Shown here: positions 1 to 9,389 of the stretch, piece after piece
Layout of the letters: each line of letters starts with the position of its first letter
How positions within the stretch are numbered: the first letter of the stretch is position 1
Assembly (NCBI RefSeq): GCF_900141915.1
Contig: NZ_FQZG01000008.1
Span: forward strand, 24,631-88,630
Source of the DNA: Tessaracoccus bendigoensis DSM 12906
Lineage (GTDB): Bacteria; Actinomycetota; Actinomycetes; Propionibacteriales; Propionibacteriaceae
Direction: 5' to 3'
DNA length: 64,000 nucleotides
Notes under the pieces: generated by a model
What the model saw: the letters and a program-made list of their open reading frames with translations, nothing else
Databases searched by the model: none
Told to the model about the DNA's origin: nothing
Made by a program: the position numbers and the translations under genes

Positions 1-1
1 C

Positions 2-1882
2 CACCGCGTGGCCTTCCGCCGCGCCGACGGCTCCCCCGTCTACATCGAGACCACCCGCCCCGAACTGCTGGTCTCGGTGTGCGCCCTGATCGCACACCCC
101 GACGACGAGCGCTACAGCCACCTGTTCGGAACCACCGTCGCCTCTCCCCTCTTCGGCGTCGAGATCCCGGTGCTAGCGCACCCGGCCGCCGAGCCTGACA
201 AGGGCGCCGGCATCGCGATGTGCTGCACGTTCGGCGACCTGACCGACGTCACCTGGTGGCGCGAGCTGAACCTGCCGACCCGCACGGTGATCGGGCGCGA
301 TGGCCGGTTCCAGGCCGAGACACCGGAGTGGGTCGTCAACGCCTCGGCTTACGAACCGTTGGCGGGCAAGACGGCGTTCTCTGCACGGGAGGCGACCGTC
401 GCGGCGCTGCGGGACAGCGGCGACCTCGATGGCGAACCGAAGGCCACCACCCGCATGGCCAACTTCTACGAGAAGGGCGATAAGCCCCTGGAGATCGTCG
501 CCACCCGCCAGTGGTACATCCGCAACGGCGGCCGTGACGACGATCTGAAGGCGCGCCTGATGGCGCGGGGCGAGGAACTCGCCTGGACGCCGGAGCACAT
601 GCGTCACCGGTACGAGAACTGGGTGGGTGGCCTGAACGGCGACTGGCTCGTCTCCCGTCAGCGCTTCTTCGGAGTGCCCTTCCCGATCTGGTACGCCCTG
701 GATGCCGACGGTGAGCCGGACTACGACCACCCGATAGTCGCGGATGAAACATCGCTGCCGGTCGACCCGATGGCCGACGCCGCACCCGGCTATGCCGAGG
801 AACAGCGGAACCATCCTGGCGGGTTCATGGCCGATCCGGACGTGATGGACACGTGGGCGACGTCGTCGCTCACCCCACAACTCGCCACCGGCTGGGAACG
901 CGACGCGGAACTGTTCGGCCTCACTTTCCCGATGGACATGGCGCCGCAGGCACACGACATCATCAGGACGTGGCTGTTCAGCCGGATCGTGCGGGCCAAC
1001 TTCGAAAACGATGCGCTGCCGTGGAAGCGCGCAACGATCTCGGGTTTCGTCGTCGACCCCGACCGCAAGAAGATGAGCAAGTCGAAGGGCAACGTCGTCG
1101 TCCCGACGGAGATCCTCGACAAGTTCGGTTCCGACGCCGTCCGCTGGCGTGCCGCGATGGCCCGCCCCGGCATGGACTCACCATTCGATGAAACCCAGAT
1201 GAAGGTGGGCCGCCGCCTCGCGATGAAGATTCTGAACGCGGGCAAGTTCGTCTTGTCGCTTGCTGAGGAACCGGGCTCGCTCGCCTCCGTCACCAACCCG
1301 GCCGACCTAGCGATGCTGACCGGCCTCGCCGCCGTCGTCGCCCAGTCGACCGCAGCATTCGAGGAGTTCGACTACACGACCGCGTTGGAGCGTGCCGAGA
1401 CATTCTTCTGGGCCTTCTGCGACGACTACCTGGAGCTCGTCAAGGAACGGGCCTACACCGGCGACGACGCGGGCCGCGCCTCGGCACAGGCCGCGTTGAG
1501 CATCGCGCTGGGTGTCCAGCTCAGGCTGTTCGCACCGTTCCTGCCGTTCGCCACGGAGGAGGTCTGGCGCTGGACCAACGACTCGTCGGTCCACGCCGCC
1601 GCGTGGCCGACGGTCACCGAACTGGCAGTCGAAGGTGACCCGACGCTACTGGACGATGTGGCGCAGGCACTGATCGCCATCCGGGGTGCCAAGTCGAATG
1701 CGAAGGTATCGATGAAGACGGCCGTCAGCCTCGCGGCCTTCTCGGGACCCGCCGACGTCGTCGCCCGACTCCGCGGGATCGAGCTCGACCTTCGGGCGGT
1801 CGGCCGGATCAGCGGTGACGTGACGTGGGCGGAGTCCGGCGAACCGCTGTCGGTGGTTGTGGAGTTGGCCGAGAGCAACTGA
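2..1882 (+). CDS. valS: Valine--tRNA ligase, 5' end cut by window
   Basis: Class I aminoacyl-tRNA synthetase that charges tRNA-Val in the cytoplasm. The frame is already open at the first bases, so the N-terminal Rossmann part with the HIGH motif lies outside the window and about 626 residues remain. Visible are the CP1 editing domain (TTRPE near the start, then the GTG-like AGIAMCCTFGD stretch), the second catalytic half with WLVSRQRFFGVPFPIW, and the KMSKS loop seen as KKMSKSKGN. The C-terminal anticodon-binding helical domain follows. The actinobacterial form lacking a long C-terminal coiled-coil fits the short tail. It ends just before a strong hairpin shared with the convergent protease gene. 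Confidence 0.95.
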   Translation, partial: HRVAFRRADGSPVYIETTRPELLVSVCALIAHPDDERYSHLFGTTVASPLFGVEIPVLAHPAAEPDKGAGIAMCCTFGDLTDVTWWRELNLPTRTVIGRDGRFQAETPEWVVNASAYEPLAGKTAFSAREATVAALRDSGDLDGEPKATTRMANFYEKGDKPLEIVATRQWYIRNGGRDDDLKARLMARGEELAWTPEHMRHRYENWVGGLNGDWLVSRQRFFGVPFPIWYALDADGEPDYDHPIVADETSLPVDPMADAAPGYAEEQRNHPGGFMADPDVMDTWATSSLTPQLATGWERDAELFGLTFPMDMAPQAHDIIRTWLFSRIVRANFENDALPWKRATISGFVVDPDRKKMSKSKGNVVVPTEILDKFGSDAVRWRAAMARPGMDSPFDETQMKVGRRLAMKILNAGKFVLSLAEEPGSLASVTNPADLAMLTGLAAVVAQSTAAFEEFDYTTALERAETFFWAFCDDYLELVKERAYTGDDAGRASAQAALSIALGVQLRLFAPFLPFATEEVWRWTNDSSVHAAAWPTVTELAVEGDPTLLDDVAQALIAIRGAKSNAKVSMKTAVSLAAFSGPADVVARLRGIELDLRAVGRISGDVTWAESGEPLSVVVELAESN

Positions 1883-1922
1883 ACACCGCGGGAGTTGCGC
1901 GACGCGACTCCCGAAAATCGAC

Positions 1923-1966
1923 CAGTGGCCGATTCTGATCCGTCCGGACACGAGAATCGGCCACTG
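1923..1966. terminator. Bidirectional terminator hairpin between valS and tricorn protease
   Basis: Perfect 14-bp arms CAGTGGCCGATTCT and AGAATCGGCCACTG are separated by 16 bases that contain the small palindrome GTCCGGAC. It lies between the two converging gene ends, so it can serve both strands. A related palindrome occurs at 32378-32396. Confidence 0.75.
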
Positions 1967-1995
1967 CCTGCCTCGCAGGCGCCTGGCTCGACCGG

Positions 1996-4900
1996 CTAAT
2001 TGACGAAGCGCGGCGGATCGAGCGGTGGTGGGGTCGAGGCAGGCGACTCGGCCAGCGACTGGAGCGCGATCTCGATCGCCTTGTCCAACTGCACGTCGCG
2101 TTCGGATTCCCACTCCCCCGGCCCCACCTCGACGACCACGTCAGGGTCGACGCCGTGGTTCTCGATGCCGAACCCCTGCTTGTCGAACGAGATCCAGTAC
2201 CTCGGCTGAGTCACCTCGCTGCCATCGACCAGGTTGAACCGGCCGTCGATGCCCACGACGCCGCCCCAGCTGCGCTCCCCGACCACCGGCCCCAGCCCGA
2301 GGTTCTGGGCAGCGGCGGTCACGATGTCGCCGTCGGAACCCGCGAAGGGGTTGGTGAGAAACACCGCAGGACCCCGACGGGCCTGCGACGGGTAGGTGCC
2401 GAGCACGTCCAGGTGGCGCGCCCCGCTCCAACCGATCGCCTTCCGCCCGATCCTCTCCAGGATCAGCTCCGAGGTGTGGCCACCCCCGTTGAACCGCACG
2501 TCGACGATCACGCCCTCATGCCGCATCGCGACCTCGACCAGCCTTTGGAACTCGGCCCAGCCCGACGCCGCCATGTCGGGCACGTGTACGTAGCCGATCC
2601 TGTCCGACGAGTACCGTGCGACATAGGCGACGCGGCCTGCGACCCACTCGTGGTACCTCAGGGACGACTCGCTTGAGGTCGGAACGACGGCGACCCGCCT
2701 CTTCTGGCTGCCGCGCGCCAGCGTCAGCTCGACCACCTTGTCCGCAGCGCCGAGCAGCAGCTCACCGATATCTGCCGCCTCCGCGGTCGGCCTGCCGTCG
2801 ACCGAGAGGATCACATCGCCCGCGGACGCAGCCACGCCTGCCGCCCGCAGGGGAGAACGGGCGGAGGGGTCGGAGTTCTCACCCGGCAGCACCCGCTCGA
2901 TCACCACCTGGCCCTTGGCGTTGCGTGAGTACTCGGCGCCGAGGTACGCCACGCGGGGACTTTCGTCTCCCTGTTCCGCTGGAGAGATGTAGGCGTGGGA
3001 GGTGTTCAGTTCACCCACGCATTCCCACAGCACGTCGACCAGGTCGTCATACGTCGCCAGTTCTTCCAGGAGCGGTCGGTACCGTGACACCGCCTTCCCC
3101 CAGTCGACGCCGTCGAAGTCGTCGCGCCAGAAATGGTCCCGCATCAGGCGGGCGTTCTCCTCGAACATCTGCCGCCACTCACTTCGGGGGTCCAGCTCGC
3201 GGCGGAGCCGACTCAGGTCGACGTGAACCCTCGCCTCGTCGTCATCTCCCGGTGCCTGCTCCGCGGCCTGGACCCAGACGTCTTCTCCGTTGCGCACGAC
3301 GAGCCGTTCGCCGTCGCCTGAGACGGTCGCCGAGTCGGCCGCGTCCACGACCACATTGACCTTCCGTGTTTTGAGGGAGAAGTGCTCGATCTGGTCTTTG
3401 ACTTCGCCCTCGACCCCTGCGCGCAGCGCGCCCAGCTCCCCGACCGAGCGCAGCGACAACCACACGAAGCCTTCCTTGGTCGCCTGCAGCGCCGCGTAGC
3501 GGCCGGACGGGACCGGAAACGCGACCATCCGGTCCTCGAAGCCGTCGTTGTCGAGCACGGGGGCCGCTTCCTCTTCCCGGGCCTCGTCCCGGCCGTCCGG
3601 GGCCGGTGTGTCGTCCTTGGAGTCGCCCTCCTTTTCGTGCGGGTCGCTGATCGGCCAGCCGTCTGCGGTCGGCCCGAACGGGGCGGGTTCGCTTGCGCTC
3701 AGCGGCACGAGCCATGGTCGGACGGTGTTGGTGAAGCTGAGGTCGAAACCCAACTCGTCATAGCTGGGGTCGATCGTGCGGCTCGACAGGAAACAGAGGT
3801 GCTTCCCATCGGGCGTGAACACGGGCGAGAAGTCGTTGAACTGCCCCCTGGTCAGGGTGAACGCGCTCTCTGCCGAGAGGTCGAAACCGACGAGCCGTCC
3901 GAGCATCCCCTCATTGGCGACGGCGCTGCGCCACACCAGGTAGCGACCGTCAGGAGACCAGGTGAACCCGCTCGGCTCGCCGCCCGGCGAGCGCCCGATC
4001 TTCTTCACCGTCCCGCGCGCCAGATCCACCAGGTACACGGTGCCGTCATGGCTGCCTACCGCGACCTTCGTGCCGGCCGGGTCCGGTCCGATTTCAAGCA
4101 CCCTCCCGAGGCGCCCGGCCGCGAAACGCTTCGGGTCCTTGTCACCGTCCAGTTGACGGGTTTCAAGGCAGTCGTCACCACCGATGTCACTGACCCACAC
4201 CGCAGATCCGGTACGGCCGAGCAGGCGTGGTTCGCGCACCCGCACGCCCGGCCTGTCGGCAAGCGCCCTGGCTGGTCCGCCGCGGTGCGTGATCAAGTAG
4301 GCCGCGCCTCGCCATTCGAGCAGGGAGGCATCCCCACCGTGGTCGGGGGTGATGCTCTCCAAGCGGTCGGTCGGGGCCACCGGAATGGGCCGGGGGGCGC
4401 CCGCCGGAACCGTGATGTCGATCACGCGAGGTTCCTCATCCAGGCCGGAAAGATGATAGAGCCGACCGCGGGCGTGGTACACGACGGCGTGCCCGTCGCT
4501 GGTGGCATCGCGGGCGTAACCCTGCTCGGCTGTGTGCCAGGTGTGTTGCCGCACGTCTTTGCCTGAAGCCGTCATCGACCAGACCTGGGCCTGGACATCC
4601 GGCTCCTCCCCTCGGTCGGAGGTAAACACGATCCGGTCGCCGATCCACGTGGGGCCGAACAGCCCTGCCTCCTCGTTCCGAAGCAGTCGCTTCCAATGGC
4701 CTGCACCGTCGGAGACGTGGAGCCGGGCAGCCATCCCTCCCCGATAGCGCTTCCAACCGGAAGGGTCACGGAAGTTCGCGCTCGCGACCGCGACTCTCCC
4801 CCTATGGTCGACTGCCGCGGAGGTCGCGGCTCCCCAGGGCAGGCGCCGCAACTCCCCGTCCAGGGACAGGGAATACATCGACGCGTCCACCCGGTGGACC

Positions 4901-5214
4901 GAGGCGTGGTCGGAACTGACAAGGATGTGTGCCTCGTCCAACCAACCCGACACCTGCATGCGCCGCGCGCTGAGCCAGGTCAACCTCTTGACGCTTCCGT
5001 CCAGTGCCACGACATGGGTGTCGAGACCGCCCGCCGACGAGGAGACGAACGCGATCCGGGAACCGTCGGGTGAGAATCGGGGGCTCCGCGCCGTCAGCTC
5101 CCCGGAGGTCAGCCGGGATGCCCGTCCGCCATCGACCGCCCCGAGCCACAGATCGTCGTCGGCGACGAAGACGAGGGCGGAGCCGTGCAGGTGGGGGTAG
5201 CGCAGATAAGACAT
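1996..5214 (-). CDS. Tricorn-type S41 peptidase
   Basis: Large cytoplasmic serine protease of the tricorn family, 1072 residues, close to the archaeal enzyme length. The N-terminal half is beta-propeller repeats of WD40/PD40 type (RSPRFSPDGSRIAFVSS, GFTWSPDGRYLVW, SPVFTPDGKHLCF). A strongly acidic insertion lies near residues 530-565. The C-terminal half has the C1 helical region with NTSHAYISP (probable catalytic His near 740), a PDZ-like segment (AAGVAASAGDVILSVDG) and the S41 core with FAGSDGD, placing the nucleophile Ser near residue 960. The family trims oligopeptides released by larger proteases, and the gene sits next to the Clp block. A TAGGCT box lies 7 nt before the ATG, consistent with a leaderless message. 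Confidence 0.9.
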   Translation of the reverse strand: MSYLRYPHLHGSALVFVADDDLWLGAVDGGRASRLTSGELTARSPRFSPDGSRIAFVSSSAGGLDTHVVALDGSVKRLTWLSARRMQVSGWLDEAHILVSSDHASVHRVDASMYSLSLDGELRRLPWGAATSAAVDHRGRVAVASANFRDPSGWKRYRGGMAARLHVSDGAGHWKRLLRNEEAGLFGPTWIGDRIVFTSDRGEEPDVQAQVWSMTASGKDVRQHTWHTAEQGYARDATSDGHAVVYHARGRLYHLSGLDEEPRVIDITVPAGAPRPIPVAPTDRLESITPDHGGDASLLEWRGAAYLITHRGGPARALADRPGVRVREPRLLGRTGSAVWVSDIGGDDCLETRQLDGDKDPKRFAAGRLGRVLEIGPDPAGTKVAVGSHDGTVYLVDLARGTVKKIGRSPGGEPSGFTWSPDGRYLVWRSAVANEGMLGRLVGFDLSAESAFTLTRGQFNDFSPVFTPDGKHLCFLSSRTIDPSYDELGFDLSFTNTVRPWLVPLSASEPAPFGPTADGWPISDPHEKEGDSKDDTPAPDGRDEAREEEAAPVLDNDGFEDRMVAFPVPSGRYAALQATKEGFVWLSLRSVGELGALRAGVEGEVKDQIEHFSLKTRKVNVVVDAADSATVSGDGERLVVRNGEDVWVQAAEQAPGDDDEARVHVDLSRLRRELDPRSEWRQMFEENARLMRDHFWRDDFDGVDWGKAVSRYRPLLEELATYDDLVDVLWECVGELNTSHAYISPAEQGDESPRVAYLGAEYSRNAKGQVVIERVLPGENSDPSARSPLRAAGVAASAGDVILSVDGRPTAEAADIGELLLGAADKVVELTLARGSQKRRVAVVPTSSESSLRYHEWVAGRVAYVARYSSDRIGYVHVPDMAASGWAEFQRLVEVAMRHEGVIVDVRFNGGGHTSELILERIGRKAIGWSGARHLDVLGTYPSQARRGPAVFLTNPFAGSDGDIVTAAAQNLGLGPVVGERSWGGVVGIDGRFNLVDGSEVTQPRYWISFDKQGFGIENHGVDPDVVVEVGPGEWESERDVQLDKAIEIALQSLAESPASTPPPLDPPRFVN

Positions 5215-5221
5215 GAGGGCG

Positions 5222-5227
5222 AGCCTA
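5222..5227 (-). promoter_or_regulatory. -10 box TAGGCT for tricorn protease
   Basis: The hexamer reads TAGGCT on the minus strand and ends 7 nt before the ATG, a spacing typical of leaderless actinobacterial promoters. Confidence 0.5.
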
Positions 5228-5288
5228 CCGCGTGACTCGGACCCCGATTTTCGGAGTAATCAGCGACCCCCGCGTTCGCGTTCCCTGG

Positions 5289-6572
5289 TCAGGCGGACAG
5301 GTCGCGCCGGCGGGCCAGCTTTGCCCTCGGCAGAAGCTTCGGGGCCTCGGCCCCCTCTACGGATTCGCGGGTGACCAGCACCTGCGCGACATCGCTCTCG
5401 GAAGGGACCTCAAACATGACGTCGAGGAGCAACTCCTCCATGATGGCCCTGAGTCCACGGGCACCCGTGCCGCGAGCCAGCGCGAGGTCGGCGATGGCCT
5501 CGATCGCCTCGTCGGTGAACTCGAGCTCGACGCCGTCCAGGTCGAACAGCTTCTGGAACTGCCGGGTCAGGGCGTTCTTCGGCTCGACCAGGATGCGGGT
5601 CAGCGACTCCCGGTCGAGGGGGCTGACGGTGGTCAGCATCGGCAGTCGGCCGATGAACTCGGGGATGAGACCGAACTTGTGCAGGTCTTCAGGGCGCACC
5701 TGTGCGAATGGGTCGACGTCGGACTTGCGCTGGGCAGATTCCCCCGTGCTGAACCCCAGTGGACGCTTACCCACCCTCTGATTGATGATCTCCTCGAGGC
5801 CGGAGAACGCGCCCCCGACGATGAACAGCACCTTTGTGGTGTCGATCTGGAGGAAATCCTGATGCGGGTGCTTGCGACCGCCCTGCGGTGGGACGCTCGC
5901 AACGGTCCCCTCGAGGATCTTCAACAACGCCTGCTGCACACCCTCGCCCGATACGTCGCGGGTGATCGACGGGTTCTCCGACTTGCGGGCGACCTTGTCG
6001 ATCTCGTCGATGTAGATGATTCCGGTCTCGGCCTTCGCGATGTCGAAGTCGGCGGCTTGGATCAGTTTCAGAAGGATGTTCTCCACATCCTCGCCGACGT
6101 AGCCGGCCTCTGTCAGCGCCGTGGCATCTGCCATCGCGAACGGGACGTTCAGCATGCGGGCCAGGGTCTGAGCCAGATAGGTCTTGCCACAACCGGTAGG
6201 ACCGATCAGCAGGATGTTCGACTTGCCGACCTCAACCTCTTCGGCCTCCGCCCGGCGACGGTGAGGGTTCTGCTCGGACTGGATGCGCTTGTAGTGGTTG
6301 TAGACCGCCACGGAGAGCGCCTTCTTCGCCGCGTCCTGGCCGATGACATAGGTGTCGAGGAAATCCCTGATCTCACGGGGCTTAGGCAGGTCGTTCGACA
6401 GGCCGGAGTCGGAGGGGACCGGAAACTCCTCTTCGATGATCTCGTTGCACAGGCCGATGCACTCGTCGCAGATGTAGACGCCGGGCCCGGCGATCAGTTT
6501 CTTGACCTGCTTCTGGGATTTGCCGCAGAAATTGCACTTGAACAGGTCGCTCGATTCACCGATGTGCGCCAC
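5289..6572 (-). CDS. clpX: ATP-dependent Clp protease ATP-binding subunit ClpX
   Basis: AAA+ unfoldase that recognises tagged or native substrates and threads them into ClpP. The predicted 427 residues match the family length. The N-terminal C4 zinc-binding domain is visible as CNFCGK and CDECI, followed by Walker A GPTGCGKT near residue 125, Walker [10 protein letters not shown] near 187, and the sensor-2 RGTGARGLR segment near 367. A longer upstream reading exists, but the GTG start giving [13 protein letters not shown] matches the usual ClpX N-terminus. It lies downstream of clpP1-clpP2 on the same strand, separated by a hairpin, so it may be partly uncoupled from them. Confidence 0.95.
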   Translation of the reverse strand: MAHIGESSDLFKCNFCGKSQKQVKKLIAGPGVYICDECIGLCNEIIEEEFPVPSDSGLSNDLPKPREIRDFLDTYVIGQDAAKKALSVAVYNHYKRIQSEQNPHRRRAEAEEVEVGKSNILLIGPTGCGKTYLAQTLARMLNVPFAMADATALTEAGYVGEDVENILLKLIQAADFDIAKAETGIIYIDEIDKVARKSENPSITRDVSGEGVQQALLKILEGTVASVPPQGGRKHPHQDFLQIDTTKVLFIVGGAFSGLEEIINQRVGKRPLGFSTGESAQRKSDVDPFAQVRPEDLHKFGLIPEFIGRLPMLTTVSPLDRESLTRILVEPKNALTRQFQKLFDLDGVELEFTDEAIEAIADLALARGTGARGLRAIMEELLLDVMFEVPSESDVAQVLVTRESVEGAEAPKLLPRAKLARRRDLSA

Positions 6573-6694
6573 GCCGTCCACCCCCTCGATGCCTTGATCA
6601 ACTGTTTGTCCCACACTACCCGTCGACCGCTCCTGCGGGGCGCGACACCCTGGTTTGGGTTCTTCCAAATCGGTGTGCCGCGCCCAACCAGCGA

Positions 6695-6720
6695 CGCCGT
6701 CCCACCGATGCGGGACGGCG
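6695..6720 (-). terminator. Hairpin between clpP2 and clpX
   Basis: Arms CGCCGTCCC and GGGACGGCG enclose an 8-base loop, just past the clpP2 stop and before clpX. There is no long T run, so it may terminate clpP transcription only partly. Confidence 0.6.
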
Positions 6721-6735
6721 CCTGTTCGGCAGTGT

Positions 6736-7383
6736 TCAGTCGAGTTCCTTCAGCGACGGCAGGATGTCGTCGACGATGCCGTACTCGACGGCCTCCTGTG
6801 CCGTCAAGAACTTGTCGCGCTCGATATCCTTGCTGACCTTCTCGACGCTCTGGCCCGTGTCGGAGGCGAGCATCTGCTCCATAAGGGAGCGGATGCGCAG
6901 GATCTCCCTGGCCTGGATCTCCAGGTCGGACGACTGGCCGTAGCCACCTTCCGTCGCAGGCTGGTGGATCAGGATGCGGGAGTTCGGAAGCGCCAGCCGC
7001 TTGCCCTTGGTGCCTGCCGCGAGGATGACCGCGGCCGCCGAGGCAGCCTGCCCGAGGCAGACGGTCTGGACGTCGGGCTTGATGTAGCGCATCGTGTCGT
7101 AGATGGCTGTCAACGCAGTGAACGAACCGCCGGGCGAGTTGATGTAGATCGAGATCTGGCGTTCCGGGTCGAGCGACTGCAGACACAGCAGCTGCGCCAT
7201 CACCGCGTTGGCGACCTCGTCGTTGATCGGGGTGCCGAGGAAGATGATCCGGTCCTCGAACAGCTTGGTGTAGGGGTCGACGCGGCGCACGCCGTAGCTG
7301 GTGCGTTCCTCCCACTGGGGGATGTAGTAGTTCATGTCCATGCCTGCGGGCGCGGAGCCCTGCGGCAGCAAGTTGGTCATCAC
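6736..7383 (-). CDS. clpP2: ATP-dependent Clp protease proteolytic subunit (ClpP2-like)
   Basis: Serine protease subunit of the tetradecameric Clp chamber, 215 residues. The catalytic Ser lies in GQAASAAAV (about residue 115), the His in [10 protein letters not shown], and an Asp follows in the [14 protein letters not shown] region. The longer N-terminus with [14 protein letters not shown] is typical of actinobacterial ClpP2. Its start overlaps the clpP1 stop as ATGA, so the two are translationally coupled. Actinobacterial ClpP1 and ClpP2 usually form a mixed two-ring enzyme, and that is expected here. Confidence 0.95.
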   Translation of the reverse strand: MMTNLLPQGSAPAGMDMNYYIPQWEERTSYGVRRVDPYTKLFEDRIIFLGTPINDEVANAVMAQLLCLQSLDPERQISIYINSPGGSFTALTAIYDTMRYIKPDVQTVCLGQAASAAAVILAAGTKGKRLALPNSRILIHQPATEGGYGQSSDLEIQAREILRIRSLMEQMLASDTGQSVEKVSKDIERDKFLTAQEAVEYGIVDDILPSLKELD

Positions 7384-8006
7384 TGGTTCGGAGCCTCCGA
7401 CTTGATCTGGGACGCACGCTCAAAGACGTGGTCGATGAATCCGTACTCGAGGGCCTGCTCGGCGGTGAACCACCGGTCACGGTCCGAATCTGCCTCGATC
7501 TGCTCGATCGTCTGGCCCGTGTGCTTCGCGATCAGGTTGGCCATCGTCTTCTTGATGTGAAGCGACTGCTCGGCCTGGATGCGGATGTCGGAGGCCGTGC
7601 CGCCGAGGCCACCCGACGGCTGGTGCATCATGATGCGGCTGTGCGGCAGGGCGAACCTCTTACCGGGCGTGCCTGCCGAGAGCAGGAACTGACCCATTGA
7701 GGCAGCCAGGCCCATCGCGACCGTGGCGACGTCGTTGCTGATCCACTGCATGGTGTCGAAGATCGCCATGCCTGAGTCGACGGAGCCGCCGGGTGAGTTG
7801 ATGTAGAGGTAGATGTCCTTTTCGGGATCTTCTGCGTTTAGCAGGAGCATCTGCGCGCAAATCGCGTTGGCGTTGTCGTCCTTGACCTCTGAGCCGAGGA
7901 AGATGATGCGGTTGGCCAACAGCGACGCGTACACGTTGTCAGTCATGCCGAGGCCGGAGGTACCCGGCCCGGCCATGCGGAGTGCGTCGATTGGGTTCTG
8001 AGTCAC
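7380..8006 (-). CDS. clpP1: ATP-dependent Clp protease proteolytic subunit (ClpP1-like)
   Basis: First gene of the clpP1-clpP2 operon, 208 residues, GTG start. The catalytic Ser is in GLAASMGQF (about residue 103) and the His in [23 protein letters not shown] is the conserved oxyanion strand. It forms the other ring of the mixed ClpP1P2 chamber fed by ClpX and ClpC. A palindrome resembling the ClgR activator box lies about 55 bp upstream, so stress-responsive control by ClgR is plausible but unproven. Confidence 0.95.
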   Translation of the reverse strand: MTQNPIDALRMAGPGTSGLGMTDNVYASLLANRIIFLGSEVKDDNANAICAQMLLLNAEDPEKDIYLYINSPGGSVDSGMAIFDTMQWISNDVATVAMGLAASMGQFLLSAGTPGKRFALPHSRIMMHQPSGGLGGTASDIRIQAEQSLHIKKTMANLIAKHTGQTIEQIEADSDRDRWFTAEQALEYGFIDHVFERASQIKSEAPNQ

Positions 8007-8058
8007 CCCACTAACCTACCGGCTATCGGCTAGCACCCAAGACCGACACCTCGAAGTT

Positions 8059-8069
8059 CGCCTCAGGCG
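8059..8069 (-). promoter_or_regulatory. Candidate ClgR operator upstream of clpP1
   Basis: CGCCTCAGGCG is palindromic around its central base. From memory, the ClgR core of other actinobacteria is CGCYNANRGCG, and this site differs only at the centre. It sits about 55 bp before the clpP1 GTG, where ClgR sites are usually found. This is a motif match made by eye. Confidence 0.4.
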
Positions 8070-8084
8070 TCAACGCAGGACTGT

Positions 8085-9284
8085 TCAACCGGCGGCGCTG
8101 CGCGGCTCGTTGCTGATGAACGCGTTCAGCCACCTGGTTCTGGGATCTGGATCGATCAGCAGTGCCTTGACGGTCAGCGTCGCGGGCAGGGCGATCAAGG
8201 CCCCGAGTGCACCGAACACCCAGGCCCACACCAGCAGCGAGATGAACGACACCGTCGGGGTGATGCCCACCGCGTCGCCCGTGAACTTGGGCTGGATCAG
8301 CGACTGGATGACGAAGTTGATGACGCAGAACGCGATCACCACTATCAACGCGGCGACAGGGCCCTTCTCCACCAGCGCGAGCAGAGCGGGCGGAACCAGG
8401 CCGATGACAAATCCGATGTTGGGGATGTAGTTCGTGATGAAGGTCAGCATGACCCACACAGCCGGTAGGGAGATCCCGAGTGCAAGGATCACACCACCGT
8501 TGATGAGCGCGACGATCAGGCCGAAGATGGTCGTGACGACCCAGTAGCGCCGGATCCCGACGGTGACTGCCCCGATCGAGTCGGTGAGCCCGGGATGCAG
8601 ACGCTGCGTGATCCCCAATCGCTCGTCGACCGAGGGAAGATCGAAGGTCATGAACACGATGCCGACCACAGTCACCGCCAGGATGCCGGTGGCTGCGGAG
8701 GTACCCGACAGGATCGACCCTGCGACATCGATGATGTTGGATGGCGAGATGGACCTCAGCGCGTTGAGCATGGCTTCCTGGTCGAGGCCGAACTGCGCGA
8801 GCCACTCGGCCACCGAGTAGTACATCGAAGTGAACTGTGAGCTGTAGCCACTGAGCACGGTGACGACCTGGGTGACGGACCAGACGATGGCGAGGATTCC
8901 CAGGACGAGGACGATGAACACCGCGAGCATCGTCACCACCGCAGCGACGAGCTTCGGCGTCCCGACCTTCCGCAGTGCGGTGAAGATGGGGTAGGCGACG
9001 ATCAGAAGGTTCAAGGCAAGGAACATCGGTGCGATGGTGCTCGAGAGATCCTGCAACAGTCCGAGCGAGAGTGCCACGGCGGCGACGATCACCGCGACAA
9101 GCCCGAGTCGGGGCAGCCCGGTTCGCTTGGCCCCCTGCGCGTCCTGTTCCGGCTCTGGATCGATCGGGTCGGGCTCCTCAGCGGCGGGAACGGCAACCGC
9201 AACGGCGCCACCTTCCGCCTGCTCGGGCTCCGGCGGCACGACCTCCGACGCGTCTTCGCCTGAGCGTTGTTCCTGGTTGTTCAT
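8085..9284 (-). CDS. AI-2E family transporter (membrane permease)
   Basis: Polytopic inner-membrane protein of the AI-2E/TqsA-YdiK family, 399 residues. The first 70 residues are a hydrophilic, Glu/Pro-rich cytoplasmic tail, then paired helices begin at LGLVAVIVAAVALSLGLL. The family hallmark is seen at the C-terminal end: LINGGVILALGISLPAVW, TFITNYIPNIGFVIGLVPPALLAL and FISLLVWAWVFGALGALIALP. Substrates of actinobacterial members are unknown, so no claim of autoinducer transport is made. The ATG at 9284 is preceded by a strong AGGAGGG ribosome site. It follows tig on the same strand, past that gene's terminator. Confidence 0.85.
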   Translation of the reverse strand: MNNQEQRSGEDASEVVPPEPEQAEGGAVAVAVPAAEEPDPIDPEPEQDAQGAKRTGLPRLGLVAVIVAAVALSLGLLQDLSSTIAPMFLALNLLIVAYPIFTALRKVGTPKLVAAVVTMLAVFIVLVLGILAIVWSVTQVVTVLSGYSSQFTSMYYSVAEWLAQFGLDQEAMLNALRSISPSNIIDVAGSILSGTSAATGILAVTVVGIVFMTFDLPSVDERLGITQRLHPGLTDSIGAVTVGIRRYWVVTTIFGLIVALINGGVILALGISLPAVWVMLTFITNYIPNIGFVIGLVPPALLALVEKGPVAALIVVIAFCVINFVIQSLIQPKFTGDAVGITPTVSFISLLVWAWVFGALGALIALPATLTVKALLIDPDPRTRWLNAFISNEPRSAAG

Positions 9285-9334
9285 GCAAGTCCCTCCTGAT
9301 GCGGCGCTGAGTCTATCCGTCAGAGGTATCAAAG

Positions 9335-9372
9335 AGGCCGCCGTCGTCCCACGGATGGGACGACGGCGGCCT
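9335..9372 (-). terminator. Terminator of tig
   Basis: A perfect 17-bp GC-rich stem with a 4-base loop sits directly after the tig stop codon and before the next gene. It is a strong intrinsic-type hairpin without a long T tail. Confidence 0.8.
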
Positions 9373-9389
9373 GGGTGGCGTTGCCTCAC

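Noticed and set aside
3382..4566. 394-codon plus-strand open frame inside the tricorn gene
   Set aside because: It lies opposite propeller repeats of the tricorn protease and has no recognisable domain.
5232..6836. 534-codon plus-strand open frame opposite clpX
   Set aside because: The opposite strand encodes an unmistakable ClpX. This frame is a GC-rich shadow.
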